Shown: positions 26,199 to 35,226, counted from the first letter of the stretch. The stretch: 64,000 nucleotides of DNA from Bin87 sp965222895 (GCA_965222895.1 CBDCVB010000001.1:1426001-1490000), one strand, 5' to 3'. Numbers and translations: made by a program. The notes: a model not told the origin generated them from the letters alone.

Positions 26199-27524
26199 TT
26201 ATTTCCCATCGGGTCTATGTTTCAGTCGACAGTGACGCTCGGCGTGTAACATGCACTGAGGTATAAGGGTTGTCATGTTGACTCGTCGCAATGCGTCTCT
26301 GCTTTCTTCGCCTTGGTATGGGCCTGGCCAGTATGCGGGGGCTCGGTAAAGCAGGTCTTGTGGTGCATTCGTGTAGGACATGTATATGTGCGGTTCTTCC
26401 TGGTACTGGAGACGGTTTTCCGTCAATCCTCTGAGCCAGCAGTGGAAGTATATCCTGCACTTTTCCAAGAACGGTTTGAGGTCATATTGTCTCACTAGTG
26501 CGTCGAGAATGTCTCGCTGAGGGGATTCTGCGATAGAGGCGCGTTCTGGCCTTCTCAGCCATTGGCGGCGGGTCGCGTGGGCTGCTGGTATAAGCAACGG
26601 CAGGTTACCACCGGTGGCCCTGTAGAAGAGCTCGCCGGCGGCGGCGTTTTCGGGGAAGTTTGCGGCGTGCATATTGAGTGTGGTGTTGAAGTAGTTGGAG
26701 CAGACCAGGTGCTTTGCTTTTATTCGTCGTTGGCGCTTCTCGGTGGCCTTGGCTACCATCTCGGCATACATGAGGTTGTCTGCTTTCCTAGATCGTGGCA
26801 TCAGTGTGTACTGGCTTTTTTCATTTTCCCACATCTCGCTGTCCATGAATTCGTGTATCAGCTTGATGGCAGCGTTACGGTGCAGCTCACTGATGGCCTT
26901 TGAGCGTCTGTTTGCCTTTGGGAAATGTACTTTCTTAGTCTTGGTGCACTGTTTGACCGGTTCGATGAACCTTGGCGTCGGGATCAGCATCCCCGTGAGG
27001 GTGCTTTCGGCTCTCATGGCCGCGACGGCAAGGGCAAATCCGTCCTCAATCGGGTAATCTTGGTCAGTGCGCAGGGTTCCCCAAGTGCTGAGGGCTAGGG
27101 CTAGGGCTAGGTACCGTTCGTTTTTGGCGTTCAGGTACTGGTTTGGTGTGTCCTCTCGGTTTAGGTAGGTCCATTGGCCGTGGAGTGTTTTCTCTCTCCG
27201 GTGGATGCGCTTTAGTCCCGATGTGGGGCAGTCTACGCCGTTTTTGGATTCTTTGTAGGGTTCTGGCGGATGGTTCAGGGGGATGGCGAACGCCAATGCT
27301 AGGTAGAATTTGCTCGGATCGTCTTTCCAGATTGCGTTTGTTAGACGGCGCCTTTCTGGTAGCGTCAGGTAGCGGCTGTTGCTGGGCAGTGGCCTTGATG
27401 CGGTTGCCGCGATTTCTTCCGGCGAGCTCGGTATTCTGAGTCCATCTCTGATCTGCTTGGCGAACTCAAGCTGTTCACGGGCTTTGAAGGCGTGCTCTAG
27501 GGTGGTTTTTCGTTCGTACGTCAT
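26199..27524 (-). CDS. Large hypothetical protein (441 aa)
   Basis: Starts with ATG overlapping the stop of the PLMP-domain gene (TAATGA), so translation is coupled. No family recognised. N-terminus TTLEHAFKAREQLEFAKQI is helical; YLALAFAIPLNHPPEPYK near 85; a basic stretch EKRQRRIKAKHLVCSNYFN near 275; C-terminus holds aromatic-rich KCRIYFHCWLRGL. The protein is basic and could bind nucleic acid; that is inference. Long, indel-free frame suggests a working gene. Confidence 0.75.
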   Translation of the reverse strand: MTYERKTTLEHAFKAREQLEFAKQIRDGLRIPSSPEEIAATASRPLPSNSRYLTLPERRRLTNAIWKDDPSKFYLALAFAIPLNHPPEPYKESKNGVDCPTSGLKRIHRREKTLHGQWTYLNREDTPNQYLNAKNERYLALALALSTWGTLRTDQDYPIEDGFALAVAAMRAESTLTGMLIPTPRFIEPVKQCTKTKKVHFPKANRRSKAISELHRNAAIKLIHEFMDSEMWENEKSQYTLMPRSRKADNLMYAEMVAKATEKRQRRIKAKHLVCSNYFNTTLNMHAANFPENAAAGELFYRATGGNLPLLIPAAHATRRQWLRRPERASIAESPQRDILDALVRQYDLKPFLEKCRIYFHCWLRGLTENRLQYQEEPHIYMSYTNAPQDLLYRAPAYWPGPYQGEESRDALRRVNMTTLIPQCMLHAERHCRLKHRPDGK

Positions 27525-27760
27525 TATAAACCGGAGGTTTCGCTCGGGTCCATGTTGAGTGCTAAGTCGCCTGTGATCGCGTGGGCGGCGTTGACGTCGG
27601 TGAGTTGTACGGCGAAGATGCCCTTGATCCACACCTTCTGTCCACGGCTGGATTTCAGCCAGCGGCGTACGCGTGAGGGTCGTGCGGGTGCCAGTGGGTT
27701 GCCGTGGTGGTCTAGGACCGGCACTGTCGTCTGGTTGTTGCGTCCTTGGCGAGCAGTCAT
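27524..27760 (-). CDS. Orphan IscB-type PLMP domain protein (or iscB remnant)
   Basis: 78 residues reading VPVLDHHGNPLAPARPSRVR, RWLKSSRGQKVWIKGIFAVQ and DLALNMDPSETSGL. This is the IscB N-terminal PLMP domain followed by the beginning of the RuvC-I strand, where DPG[S/G]xxTGI has become DPSETSGL and then stops. Bridge helix, HNH and the rest of RuvC are absent. Its stop overlaps the start of the 441-residue gene. Either an iscB truncated in place or a domain reused as a small protein. Confidence 0.6.
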   Translation of the reverse strand: MTARQGRNNQTTVPVLDHHGNPLAPARPSRVRRWLKSSRGQKVWIKGIFAVQLTDVNAAHAITGDLALNMDPSETSGL

Positions 27761-27953
27761 GTTGCGTATGGCCGTGTCCTCAGTGGTAATTATTTGGTGG
27801 TTGTGGACGGATTGTGGTGGTGATTTGATGTTCTACACCCTGCAAGGTCTTGATGCGCCTGCGTTTTGCTCTGTGGAGCTGCGCGCGACTTGCAGGTATC
27901 TTTGGCTTGGCTTGCCAGTGGACACGTCGTTTTTGGGTTGCATTGCTCGTGCT

Positions 27954-28601
27954 TTACCCGGCGTTTTGTGAGCGCCTGTAGTATTGGGGACACCAGTGCT
28001 TGTTGCCCTGCTGTGGACAGTCGCTGTTTGTCTCGGGCGGTTCTAGGGTGCATTCGCCTTGGTTGCCCTCGGTTTGCCATCTGCGGTAGTGTATGCAACT
28101 CGAGCAGTTTTCTGATGGCGGCGTTGCGGCGCTGGTCAACATCCGGTTAATGGCTTGGGTGAACGCCATTGGGCGGCACAGTCCTGTTAGTTCCACTCTG
28201 TGGTCAGGCATCATGATGCCCACGGTTTCTCCGTTGGTGACGGCCTCGGTGACGTGGTACATGAATATGACGTGGTGTACGTTTTTGAGTTGCAATTCTA
28301 GCCCGCAGAGGCTGATTTTCTCCATCTGGCGTAGTTCGACTTTTCTTCGTGATACGGAGACTTCACTTTCTTCCGAAACAATGGTGCCAATCATTTTCAT
28401 GAGTCTGTTGGCTGGGTGTCTACTTTGCATGAAGTGCGTGACGAAGGCGAGGTTGCTTTCTCTTGTCGTAGCTGCCATGTTGATGACATTGATTATGTCA
28501 TGCCGGTCAGCTGGTCCGACATCGGTTGATCTCCACTTGGGATATGGATGTTTTGGTTGGGCCACGTTTTTGATGCCCGGTCTCGCTGGCATATAGGTCA
28601 C
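27954..28601 (-). CDS. Hypothetical Cys-rich protein
   Basis: 215 residues from a GTG (or the ATG 9 bases later). Middle part (EVSVSRRKVELRQMEKISLC, NVHHVIFMYHVTEAV) looks like a beta-sheet domain; the C-terminus has five Cys (NCSSCIHYRRWQTEG, ECTLEPPE, DCPQQGNKHWCPQYY), probably a zinc-binding tail. No family recognised. 190 bp without a clear gene separate it from the PLMP gene. Confidence 0.6.
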   Translation of the reverse strand: MTYMPARPGIKNVAQPKHPYPKWRSTDVGPADRHDIINVINMAATTRESNLAFVTHFMQSRHPANRLMKMIGTIVSEESEVSVSRRKVELRQMEKISLCGLELQLKNVHHVIFMYHVTEAVTNGETVGIMMPDHRVELTGLCRPMAFTQAINRMLTSAATPPSENCSSCIHYRRWQTEGNQGECTLEPPETNSDCPQQGNKHWCPQYYRRSQNAG

Positions 28602-28637
28602 TGTTTTTTTGATGGGTTCAGCGCGCTTGTTTCTGTT

Positions 28638-30191
28638 TCAGAAAAGTGAGGTCTGTAAAGGTTTTTTACTTGTCTGTTTGACAATGGCCTTTTGGCTTGC
28701 TTGGGCGGTGGATTTGTTCTCCGCCGCTGTCTGGTCTGCGGTGTAGTCGTTCTTTTCCCAGTGGTTGCGCGATTCTCGCATCGTTTTATTGGCTATGTTA
28801 ATGGCCAACTGGTGGCGTGCTTCGGATGGCTTGTTGCCGTGCATGACGCGGAAGTGGTGGAAGTGGCAGTGCTCGTACTTTCCATCTGGGAAAAGGGTGT
28901 GGTGTAGTAGGCCGACTCTTTGCACATAAGCGCATGCTGTTGGACATTCTGAGGCGGATGGGCACTTCTTTTCCGGTGCGCCCGGATCGGGTTCGTTATT
29001 GATTTTTGCAATCGCCTGTTGGGCAGTTATTTTGTTCAACCACGCAGTCACGATGATCGGGTTCGCGGTCTGTATGCGGTGCGACATTGATGACGTTGGG
29101 AACGGCGGGTTTGGTGCAACTGCGTTGGCTAGATTTAGTTCGCCGGCGGTGAACTCTAGGTCTGGTTCTATGCCTTGTTTTGCGTTTGGCCAATCGCTGC
29201 GGTTCTCTGGGGTGTCTGAAGAAAGGTAACTGTGCATCAGGTAGCTTTGGTTTTCCTTGGAGTACCAGACGTCTCCGTTCTGGTTCAGGTATACGGCAGT
29301 GAGGTCGGGCGTATCTCGGCGCAGTGCGTCGATGTCTTTAAGTTCGCCAATGTCCATCTTGAACGCGTTTTCTTTGCCTAGTAGTGCCTTGAGGACATCC
29401 CGTATCTCGGATGGCGTCGTCGGGTGCGGGTATGGCCTTGCCTCTGTGTCTAGTAGGCCGGGTGGGTCTGGACGTTTTTCTGTGCCGGGTATTTGTATGG
29501 TCGCCGTTCTGATTCGATTGTCGATGCGTACAGCCATGTTGTGGCACTGTATGAGGACGATGACGAAATTGGTGGCCATGACTGGAGAGGACTGCTGCGC
29601 AAGGCGTTTGGCTACATATGTGGTGTCTGGCAGGTTTTCCCAAACTCGGTCGGCGATTTTCTCGCACACTCTGTCTAGTATGGTTCCCAAAAGGTCGCCC
29701 GTCATGTTGGCGGGTCTAACGTACAGGTTGGATTCCCTGTTATGGAATGTCCATGTGGTCCAGTCGACGGTTCCGTCTTGGTCTGGCAAGGGTACCGAGC
29801 AGATGGTTTTCATCCGGTCATGTAATTCCCTTACTCGGTAGCTGAACGTCATTCCGTTCAAGCTGGCGATTACCTGTAGGTCTTCCTCGTTGATTCCTGC
29901 TTTTGCTAGGGTTGTGATTTGCTCCGGCGCTATGGCGACCATCCCATGGGACTCGAGGTTTCTCGCAGCGTCGCTGATGGCGTCGGTGGTGTCGTCGATT
30001 ATCGTTTTGATGCTTTTCCCCAGTGCCGTGAGATGTGAGCGGGTTGGGAAGATTGGCGGCTGACGCCTTGACGTAGAGTGGTGGTTGATACTGAGTGTTT
30101 TGATTGTGTCTGACAAAAATTCGGCGGTTTGCTGGTCGGTCTGTTGCGCGGTGATTTCGGGCGTGTTTTGTGCTGTCTGACGTGCATTCAT
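28638..30191 (-). CDS. Large hypothetical protein (517 aa)
   Basis: AAAGGA lies 8 bases before the ATG. N-terminal 50 residues are Gln/Thr-rich; then FPTRSHLTALGKSIKTIIDD and a mixed fold; a Cys/His cluster CPSASECPTACAYV plus CHFHHFRVMHG occurs near residue 430, a likely metal site; the tail is Lys/Gln-rich and ends LQTSLF, which resembles a beta-clamp-binding peptide (QxxLF). No family recognised. A role in DNA transactions is suggested only by the tail and metal cluster. Confidence 0.72.
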   Translation of the reverse strand: MNARQTAQNTPEITAQQTDQQTAEFLSDTIKTLSINHHSTSRRQPPIFPTRSHLTALGKSIKTIIDDTTDAISDAARNLESHGMVAIAPEQITTLAKAGINEEDLQVIASLNGMTFSYRVRELHDRMKTICSVPLPDQDGTVDWTTWTFHNRESNLYVRPANMTGDLLGTILDRVCEKIADRVWENLPDTTYVAKRLAQQSSPVMATNFVIVLIQCHNMAVRIDNRIRTATIQIPGTEKRPDPPGLLDTEARPYPHPTTPSEIRDVLKALLGKENAFKMDIGELKDIDALRRDTPDLTAVYLNQNGDVWYSKENQSYLMHSYLSSDTPENRSDWPNAKQGIEPDLEFTAGELNLANAVAPNPPFPTSSMSHRIQTANPIIVTAWLNKITAQQAIAKINNEPDPGAPEKKCPSASECPTACAYVQRVGLLHHTLFPDGKYEHCHFHHFRVMHGNKPSEARHQLAINIANKTMRESRNHWEKNDYTADQTAAENKSTAQASQKAIVKQTSKKPLQTSLF

Positions 30192-30439
30192 CTGTAATTC
30201 CTTTAGAAAATTGCGAAACTAGGTTCGCGCTATTGCGAAGCAGGAGTTGCCTTTAGGTCAATGCGGTCTGCTTTGTTCCCTGTTGGGCACAGTGGTGTGC
30301 CGTGCCGAGGGCTGGATTTTCTGCTCCTGACATGGCTTTTACCCTAATGACATCGTATGTTCTATGCGCCTATTACGTCTGCGTTGGCTTTGGTGCTGCA
30401 TCTCAGGCACTGGAACAGTGCTTGGGTAAGTGAATTGCC

Positions 30440-30640
30440 AGTGGTAATTTGTCTGCAGACTGCCTGATTTTCTTGTTTAGGATGCTGGCCAAAGCCGGCA
30501 TCCGACGGTGCTGGATTGTCGTGTTTTGGAGTTCGCCCAGCAGGGACATCAGCTGTGCGATTATTGTGACGCTGGCGTGTCTAGGACACAGTGCCCGGGC
30601 GGTCTCTTGGACGGGTTCGTTCGAGGTCGTTGAAGTAGAG
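30440..30640 (-). pseudogene. TnpB N-terminal fragment
   Basis: Minus-strand reading IIAQLMSLLGELQNTTIQHR then MPALASILNKKIRQSADKLP aligns with the N-terminus of the TnpB remnant at 34510-34905 (ERLLLLLGELHNAVIRHCRL). No start, RuvC or zinc part nearby. The wider interval 30192-30784 holds no other gene I can support. Confidence 0.5.
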
Positions 30641-30784
30641 TGAAATGGTCTGTGTCGGCCTCGGCTCTATTTCGTTCAGTTTTTGATGTTGTGCACGGCA
30701 CTCTGGGTGTGCTGTTGTGTCGTTTTGGACACTTGGCTTCCTGCTTTGGCGTCGTTGCGTCGTGTGGCTTTATGCTGGCATCGG

Positions 30785-31183
30785 CTACGCCGCGCAGGGT
30801 TGCTTTGCGTGTGGTTTGTCACCTAGCAATGGCCGCTGTTTTGGCCGACTGTTCTGGCGGGTACGGGCTGGACTGGTTCTGCGCTTGTTGCGGTAATGCA
30901 GGGTCCATTTCGTGGGGTCTTCGCCCACTAGGCGTAGCATTTCGCGCGTCATGCGCAGGGCACCGTCGGCATTGGCTGCTCTGTGTGTCACCAGTTCGCC
31001 GACGGAGTTTCTGCACACAAGTGTTTTGTCGTGATGTCCTGTCAGTGGCAGCGAAGTGCTCGGGTTTCTTGCCATGGCTGAGTCCACTGCTCGTTGCCAA
31101 AGTGTGGTCCAGTTTTCGAGGGGAATGGCCGGCTCGTCGGGCGGGGTTAGTGAGATGGGCTCGGTGAAAATTCCACGTGGCAT
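30785..31183 (-). CDS. Hypothetical protein beside the IscB element
   Basis: 132 residues from the ATG at 31183, only 8 bp from the left end of the IscB element, so its upstream sequence is now the element. Contains PLENWTTLWQRAVDSAMARN and GALRMTREMLRLVGEDPTKW, helical; C-terminal 35 residues basic. The ENWTT segment recurs in the partial duplication at 33657-33735. No family recognised. Confidence 0.55.
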   Translation of the reverse strand: MPRGIFTEPISLTPPDEPAIPLENWTTLWQRAVDSAMARNPSTSLPLTGHHDKTLVCRNSVGELVTHRAANADGALRMTREMLRLVGEDPTKWTLHYRNKRRTSPARTRQNSRPKQRPLLGDKPHAKQPCAA

Positions 31184-31188
31184 GGTGC

Positions 31189-32645
31189 CTAGGGCGTGTT
31201 GACAAAATGAGCAGGGAGCCCGGAAACAGTAGGCCTGGCGCATAGTTTCCGCCCTGCTTGGTGTCTGTGGCGCTCCGAACTCTTTGAGCTAGGGTAATTG
31301 ACTTGGTACCCGTGGCCGCGTTCTGCGACGGTGGCCTGGTCGGCCTTGACGCTGTTCCATTTTGGCTTGGTCAGGGCAACCTGCTGGTGGCTGATTGCAC
31401 CGTAGCCCTGTACGGGGCTTCCTTGATGGACGAACCTGACGTAGTCGCCGGTGGCAACGCCTGGAACGCGCTTGGCGCGCTTCTGGTGAGCCGGCGTAGG
31501 TGTCCTTTTCTGGACGTGCTTGGGTAGCCGGCAGTATTCCTGGTGGCCCGCGCCTTTCGGGGTGCCGTACTGGTCGGGCACGATGCGTTGACGGTTGCCG
31601 CGGCCTTTGGCGTTGATGGCGATTGGTCCTGTGGGGATATAGCGCAGCTGGGTAGGGCAGCCCGTCATGGCGGCATCCCCGTGGTGGGACTTCGCTACTG
31701 AGCAGAGCCGGCGTCCGGCGGCAGTGCTGGCTGCGCTGTGCTCCACTACTGTCCAGCCGTCGTTGCGTAGTTCTTGCAGTAATCTGGGCAGGATTATGTT
31801 CAGGTGAGCGGCGTCGGCCAGCTTCATGCCGAGTTTGGTTTCCACCTCGGCCAGTTTCTTGGGCTGGCGTTTGAGCCATTGTTCGATGGGCTGGTTGCCG
31901 CGCTGCTGGTTGCATGGTCGGCAGGCGGCGACCAGGTTGTCGTAGCGGTCGGTGCCACCGTGGGAACGTGGCACGACGTGGTCGAGTTCGAGGCGTTGAC
32001 GTTTGCCGGACCGGTTGCAGTAGACACACTTGTGGTTGTCGCGATGTAGGACGGCGGCGCGTAGGTTGGTGCGGTATAGCGGGCCCTGTTGATACTCGAT
32101 GCCTTGCATCTCTGGGTTGCGCAACAGTTGTGGGTCAAAGACCGAGGTTTCGGCGTGTGTTTCGGTGATGGGGAGCAGTGTGCTGAGGCGACGCACCCAG
32201 GTTAGGGTGTTTTGAAGGCGAGATAACAGGCTGGGTGGTATCCAGTCAGGGTGGTGGGTGCGGTCGTTGAATCGGGCCTGGCGGTAGCGGGTCTTGCGAT
32301 GCCGGCGGTTGCGGCGATGATCGCGACGCTGCACCATGCTGTTCTTGATGGTCTTGCCGCGGTGATTGATGACCAGTGCCATGAGCACTTCGCGTGAATC
32401 GTCGGGATGGTCCTTGGTGACGGCGATGCCGGTGTGTTTGCCGCCCGGGTCAATGCGTAGTTGCAGGTTGCTGGTGTTCTTTACTTTGGGTACGTTGGTC
32501 TTGAGCAGCATGATGCTGCGGATGCCGCGGTTATGGTGGAAGACTGCCTTGCCAGCGCGTACGAGGGAGCGCGCGCTGGGGGGTGGCAGGGCGCGAGGGG
32601 ACGGCCTTTGGTGGTGAGGACGGGTATGTAATTCGGTTGGATCAT
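31189..32645 (-). pseudogene. iscB: IscB RNA-guided nuclease with one-base frameshift in the PLMP domain
   Basis: From ATG 32645: IPVLTTKGRPLAPCHPP, then the frame slips at the G6 run 32578-32583 (C6 in coding sense); the other frame continues SARSLVRAGKAVFHHNRG. Adding one C aligns exactly with HPARARKLLTNGRA of the second IscB. Downstream all active parts are present: RuvC-I RIDPGGKHTGIAV, Arg-rich bridge helix, RuvC-II ETSVFDPQ, HNH with CVYC, LELDHVVPRSHGG and C-R-P-C, RuvC-III KSHHGDAA. About 485 residues if restored. RNA-guided DNA nickase/nuclease family, ancestral to Cas9. Confidence 0.88.
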
Positions 32646-32979
32646 GTTGCTTGTCTCCGGCGATGGTTGGCCGGTGATTGAAGTCCTGCTCGCCAAGGTT
32701 CTGAGGAGGATGCCCTACCCGGCGGTAGAGCTGGAACCGGGGATTGGGACGTTGTCCCGCATACTCCCGCCGTGTGGTGTGAGCCACCCGGTGGCCTGGC
32801 GTACTGCCGGGCTCTCGCCGAGCCGCGTGTCAGGCCGATTCCTTGACAGAGCTCAGAGCTGAAGTAGTACCCTGAGGTGTATGTATTGATGAACCTCCTC
32901 GAGACATAGCCTCATATAGAGGCGAAGGCTGCTACGTCGCGTGTCAACTCATGGCTCCTCGCCATTTGTCAACAGGCCG
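31192..32979 (-). mobile_element. IscB element with TGTTGACA-type inverted ends
   Basis: 1788 bp between TA pairs (31190-31191, 32980-32981). Left GGGCGTGTTGACAAAATG and right, reversed, CGGCCTGTTGACAAATG match but for three changes. Only iscB and its upstream non-coding segment are inside, with no transposase, so it must have been moved in trans. It has split the 3' end of the gene at 32944-33396, whose last residues are element sequence. TA flanks suggest a DDE transposase of the IS630 or IS5 kind; that is inference. Confidence 0.72.
32650..32960 (-). ncRNA. Candidate IscB omega-RNA region
   Basis: The roughly 310 nt upstream of iscB are non-coding, GC-rich and foldable: GGGAC-GTT-GTCCC at about 32744-32756, GCCACC with GGTGGC just after 32780, and GGCTC-TCGCC-GAGCC near 32810. 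IscB omega-RNAs lie immediately 5' of iscB with the guide at their 5' end, which here would be the right-flank sequence beyond 32979. Placement, length and structure fit; no covariance evidence here. Confidence 0.5.
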
Positions 32980-33396
32980 TAGGTCGCTGTTTATCATCGT
33001 AGGGTTGTGGTTGTCGCCCATTGTGCGTTCGACTGCGTCGGCGATGGTGCGTCGTGCAACTGCCTTGGCTTGTTTTATGGTGGATTCGTCTGGGCCTTTT
33101 TGTAGTGCTTCGTAGCGACGTGTGACATCGTCGATGAACTGTCCGAACTCGGCCAGTGTCTGGCGGCGGTTGGTTTCCTTATCTCCGTTTGCTTGCAGGA
33201 ATGCCTGTTCCATTTCTCTTCGACTTGATAGCTGCTTGGCCAGTACTCGGGCCTCTTCTTCAGCTTTGGCGTAAGTTGCGTCGATGGCATCGTTTAGTAC
33301 TGCTCTGATTGTGATGTCGAGCAGACGAGGCAGGCTGTCGCGTCGGGCTTCCCTGGCACCCTGAGCTACTTTGCTCTCGGTGGTTTTCATTTGCAC
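32944..33396 (-). CDS. Hypothetical helical protein, C-terminus replaced by IscB element
   Basis: 150 residues, strongly helical and charged (AEEEARVLAKQLSSRREMEQ, FIDDVTRRYEALQKG), probably coiled coil. ARRTIADAVERTMGD near the end is repeated in the partial copy at 33657-33735. The last 14 residues (DLRPVDKWRGAMS) are read from the element end. Overlaps the upstream membrane gene. No family recognised. Confidence 0.55.
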   Translation of the reverse strand: MQMKTTESKVAQGAREARRDSLPRLLDITIRAVLNDAIDATYAKAEEEARVLAKQLSSRREMEQAFLQANGDKETNRRQTLAEFGQFIDDVTRRYEALQKGPDESTIKQAKAVARRTIADAVERTMGDNHNPTMINSDLRPVDKWRGAMS

Positions 33397-33577
33397 TTTT
33401 GTCTTGCTCTGATTTTCTTGTGGACACGTTCAGTGCCCACAAGGCCGAGACGCTGGCTCCAATGATCCATAGACCAGCTTGGTCGTTGCGGGGTGCTCCC
33501 ATCAGGTGGAGTCCCACCGAAAGGAGTGCTGTAGCAAATAGGCCGGTGGCTAAGGCTAGGGTCCATTCGTCCTTCAT
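33260..33577 (-). CDS. Small two-TM membrane protein
   Basis: Up to 105 residues; convincing part is the first 70: LALATGLFATALLSVGLHLM and LWIIGASVSALWALNV are membrane segments. The last third overlaps the next gene by 137 bp and is Ser/Arg-rich, so the natural stop may have been lost to an indel. No family recognised. Confidence 0.45.
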   Translation of the reverse strand: MKDEWTLALATGLFATALLSVGLHLMGAPRNDQAGLWIIGASVSALWALNVSTRKSEQDKSANENHREQSSSGCQGSPTRQPASSARHHNQSSTKRCHRRNLRQS

Positions 33578-33656
33578 TTTATTTGTCTCAGTCGTCGAAT
33601 AACACGTCTAATATTGTGATTATTATCACGCCGGCAACCATTCTTGCTCCAGCTCA

Positions 33657-33735
33657 TTGAAAGGTGGTCCAGTTTTCGACTGCGTCTGCGATGGCGCGTC
33701 GTGCAACTTCCTTGGCTTGTTTCATGGTGGATTCG
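33657..33735 (-). repeat. Partial duplication of 33000-33090
   Basis: About 75 bp encoding, on the minus strand, DESTMKQAKEVARRAIADAV, nearly the same as the C-terminal part of the gene at 32944-33396, and then ENWTTF, as in the gene at 30785-31183. It looks like the join that existed before the IscB element split these two: possibly one ancestral gene or a diverged second copy. Cut off on the right by the IS66-derived piece. Confidence 0.5.
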
Positions 33736-33756
33736 TCCTTCCTTCATTTGGGGTAA

Positions 33757-33993
33757 CTGTTCGGACTCGGTTGGGGAATTGGTTCAAAGTGGTTTGAGGG
33801 TAACTGTTCGTCCAACAACGCCGCTGCACGCAGTCTTCGACATCTGGTTGTCAGTCGTAAGGTCAGCGGTGGCAACGCGGCAGCAACAGCAAACTGACCT
33901 TGGCTTCCCGCTTCGCCACTTGGCGTGCCCAAGGACTGAATCCCCTCGCCGCCTGCTAGCAACTGCTCTCTTCCCCTCAACTCTAAACAGTTA
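33757..33993 (+). mobile_element. IS66-derived deletion element (MITE-like)
   Basis: Left end GGGGTAACTGTTCGGACTC and right end (reversed) ATAACTGTTTAGAGTTGAG enclose about 200 bp that encode only the last part of an IS66-type transposase (ARSLRHLVVSRKVSGG, TLASRFATWRAQGLNPLAA). Ends match those beside the remnant at 36159-36776. Non-autonomous. Confidence 0.55.
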
Positions 33994-34105
33994 TGCGGCG
34001 GTGCCCGTTGTTGATTCTTGGTGCTTTGCCTGCTGGTTGCGTTGGCTTGGCTTGCTGTCGTTTGGCCCTAGCGTTATTCGGTGTCCACTGTCTATGGGTG
34101 GCTCA

Positions 34106-34505
34106 TCATTTGTCCATTTCCCGAGTTGCGGGGTGGTCGTGCATCCTGCGGCTGTAGGCGGTTCTCATCCAGGTGAGGGGCGGCGTAGCGTACATGTCTG
34201 GCATTAGCTGGCTCATGGCGTAGAACGCTTTGATGGCCTGTTCCGGGTCACGGTCTGACTGTGCGACGGCGGTCGTCCAGCCGATGAGCCCCGTGAGGGT
34301 GATGAGCGTTTCGTAATTGACCGACTGCTTTGTGATTGCGACGGCCGTCAGGTGTGCCTTCAGGCGGCTCGACAGTTCGTGGTGGCTCGGTGTTGCGTTT
34401 CCGTCGTGTCCGATTTTCGCGAGGTCGAGTACGGCGGCGTGCACCGCTTGGTAGAAGTAGTTCGCATTGACGTGCTGGTGGTTGCCCTTCGGGATGCCGG
34501 TGAGG
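34106..34505 (-). pseudogene. Hypothetical protein, 5' end replaced by TnpB remnant
   Basis: About 130 codons of good local-type coding: YFYQAVHAAVLDLAKIGHDG, ETLITLTGLIGWTTAVAQS, RDPEQAIKAFYAMSQLMPDM. All helical, no family recognised. The frame continues upstream into TnpB sequence in the wrong frame, so the native start is missing. 34000-34105 shows nothing further. Confidence 0.45.
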
Positions 34506-34509
34506 ATCT

Positions 34510-34905
34510 CTCTTTCCTTACTTTTGGAACTTGATGTGCTTGACGCTTGGCTCGGAGATTTCCAGTGTTCTGAAGTCGTGAGGGGATTGCGTTCTTGGAA
34601 ATCCTGCACCCGGTATGGTGAAGGCACGTTGGTGTGTGTCGTTGACTCGTTTCGCGACTGAGACTGCTAGTTTCTTGGAGATGTTCTTGAACGTGCCACC
34701 GCAGGTCATTGATGCTGTCGTTTTGGAGGCGCATGATTTCCTTCGTGATAACCCTGGCTTTGGCCAGCAACCGGCAGTGTCGGATAACCGCGTTATGGAG
34801 TTCGCCCAGTAGGAGCAGCAGTCGTTCGATTTTCCGGTTTCCCTGCTTGCTGGTCCGTATTTGGTATTGCAGGGAAATAGGGTGCTGGTCTGGGTGCTGG
34901 CTCAT
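34510..34905 (-). pseudogene. TnpB N-terminal third, frameshifted
   Basis: ATG at 34905, then ISLQYQIRTSKQGNRKIERL and LLGELHNAVIRHCRLLAKAR, a TnpB-like N-terminus. After a frame change near 34700 it reads ISKKLAVSVAKRVNDTHQRA and LEISEPSVKHIKFQK, the wedge region before RuvC. RuvC and zinc parts missing. Related pieces at 30440, 41640 and 44110 suggest one subfamily. Confidence 0.65.
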
Positions 34906-35226
34906 GGTTTCACGTTTTTATCATCGGGTGAGTTTCGTAATTTTCTCGGATTTGCCCGTGGCGTTGCTTCGTCCAATTCTGGAGTTCCGTCAGGTGCTGG
35001 TCAGGTATCGTGACCAGTTGGGTGGTTTCCGGTATGTCGTTTTCCTTTTCCGTGTTTGGTTGTTGCTTGGTCCGTCGGCGTGTGTTCCTGTGAACGTTCG
35101 CCAGTACCGCCAGTTTGGGTCGTACGGCGTCCTCTGGCGCGTTTGCGTGCTCTGTTGGAACATTTTGCCCATCTTGTGCTGATGGGCGCTTTCAGGGGCC
35201 CGTATGGGCTGAATGATGTTTTCGTC

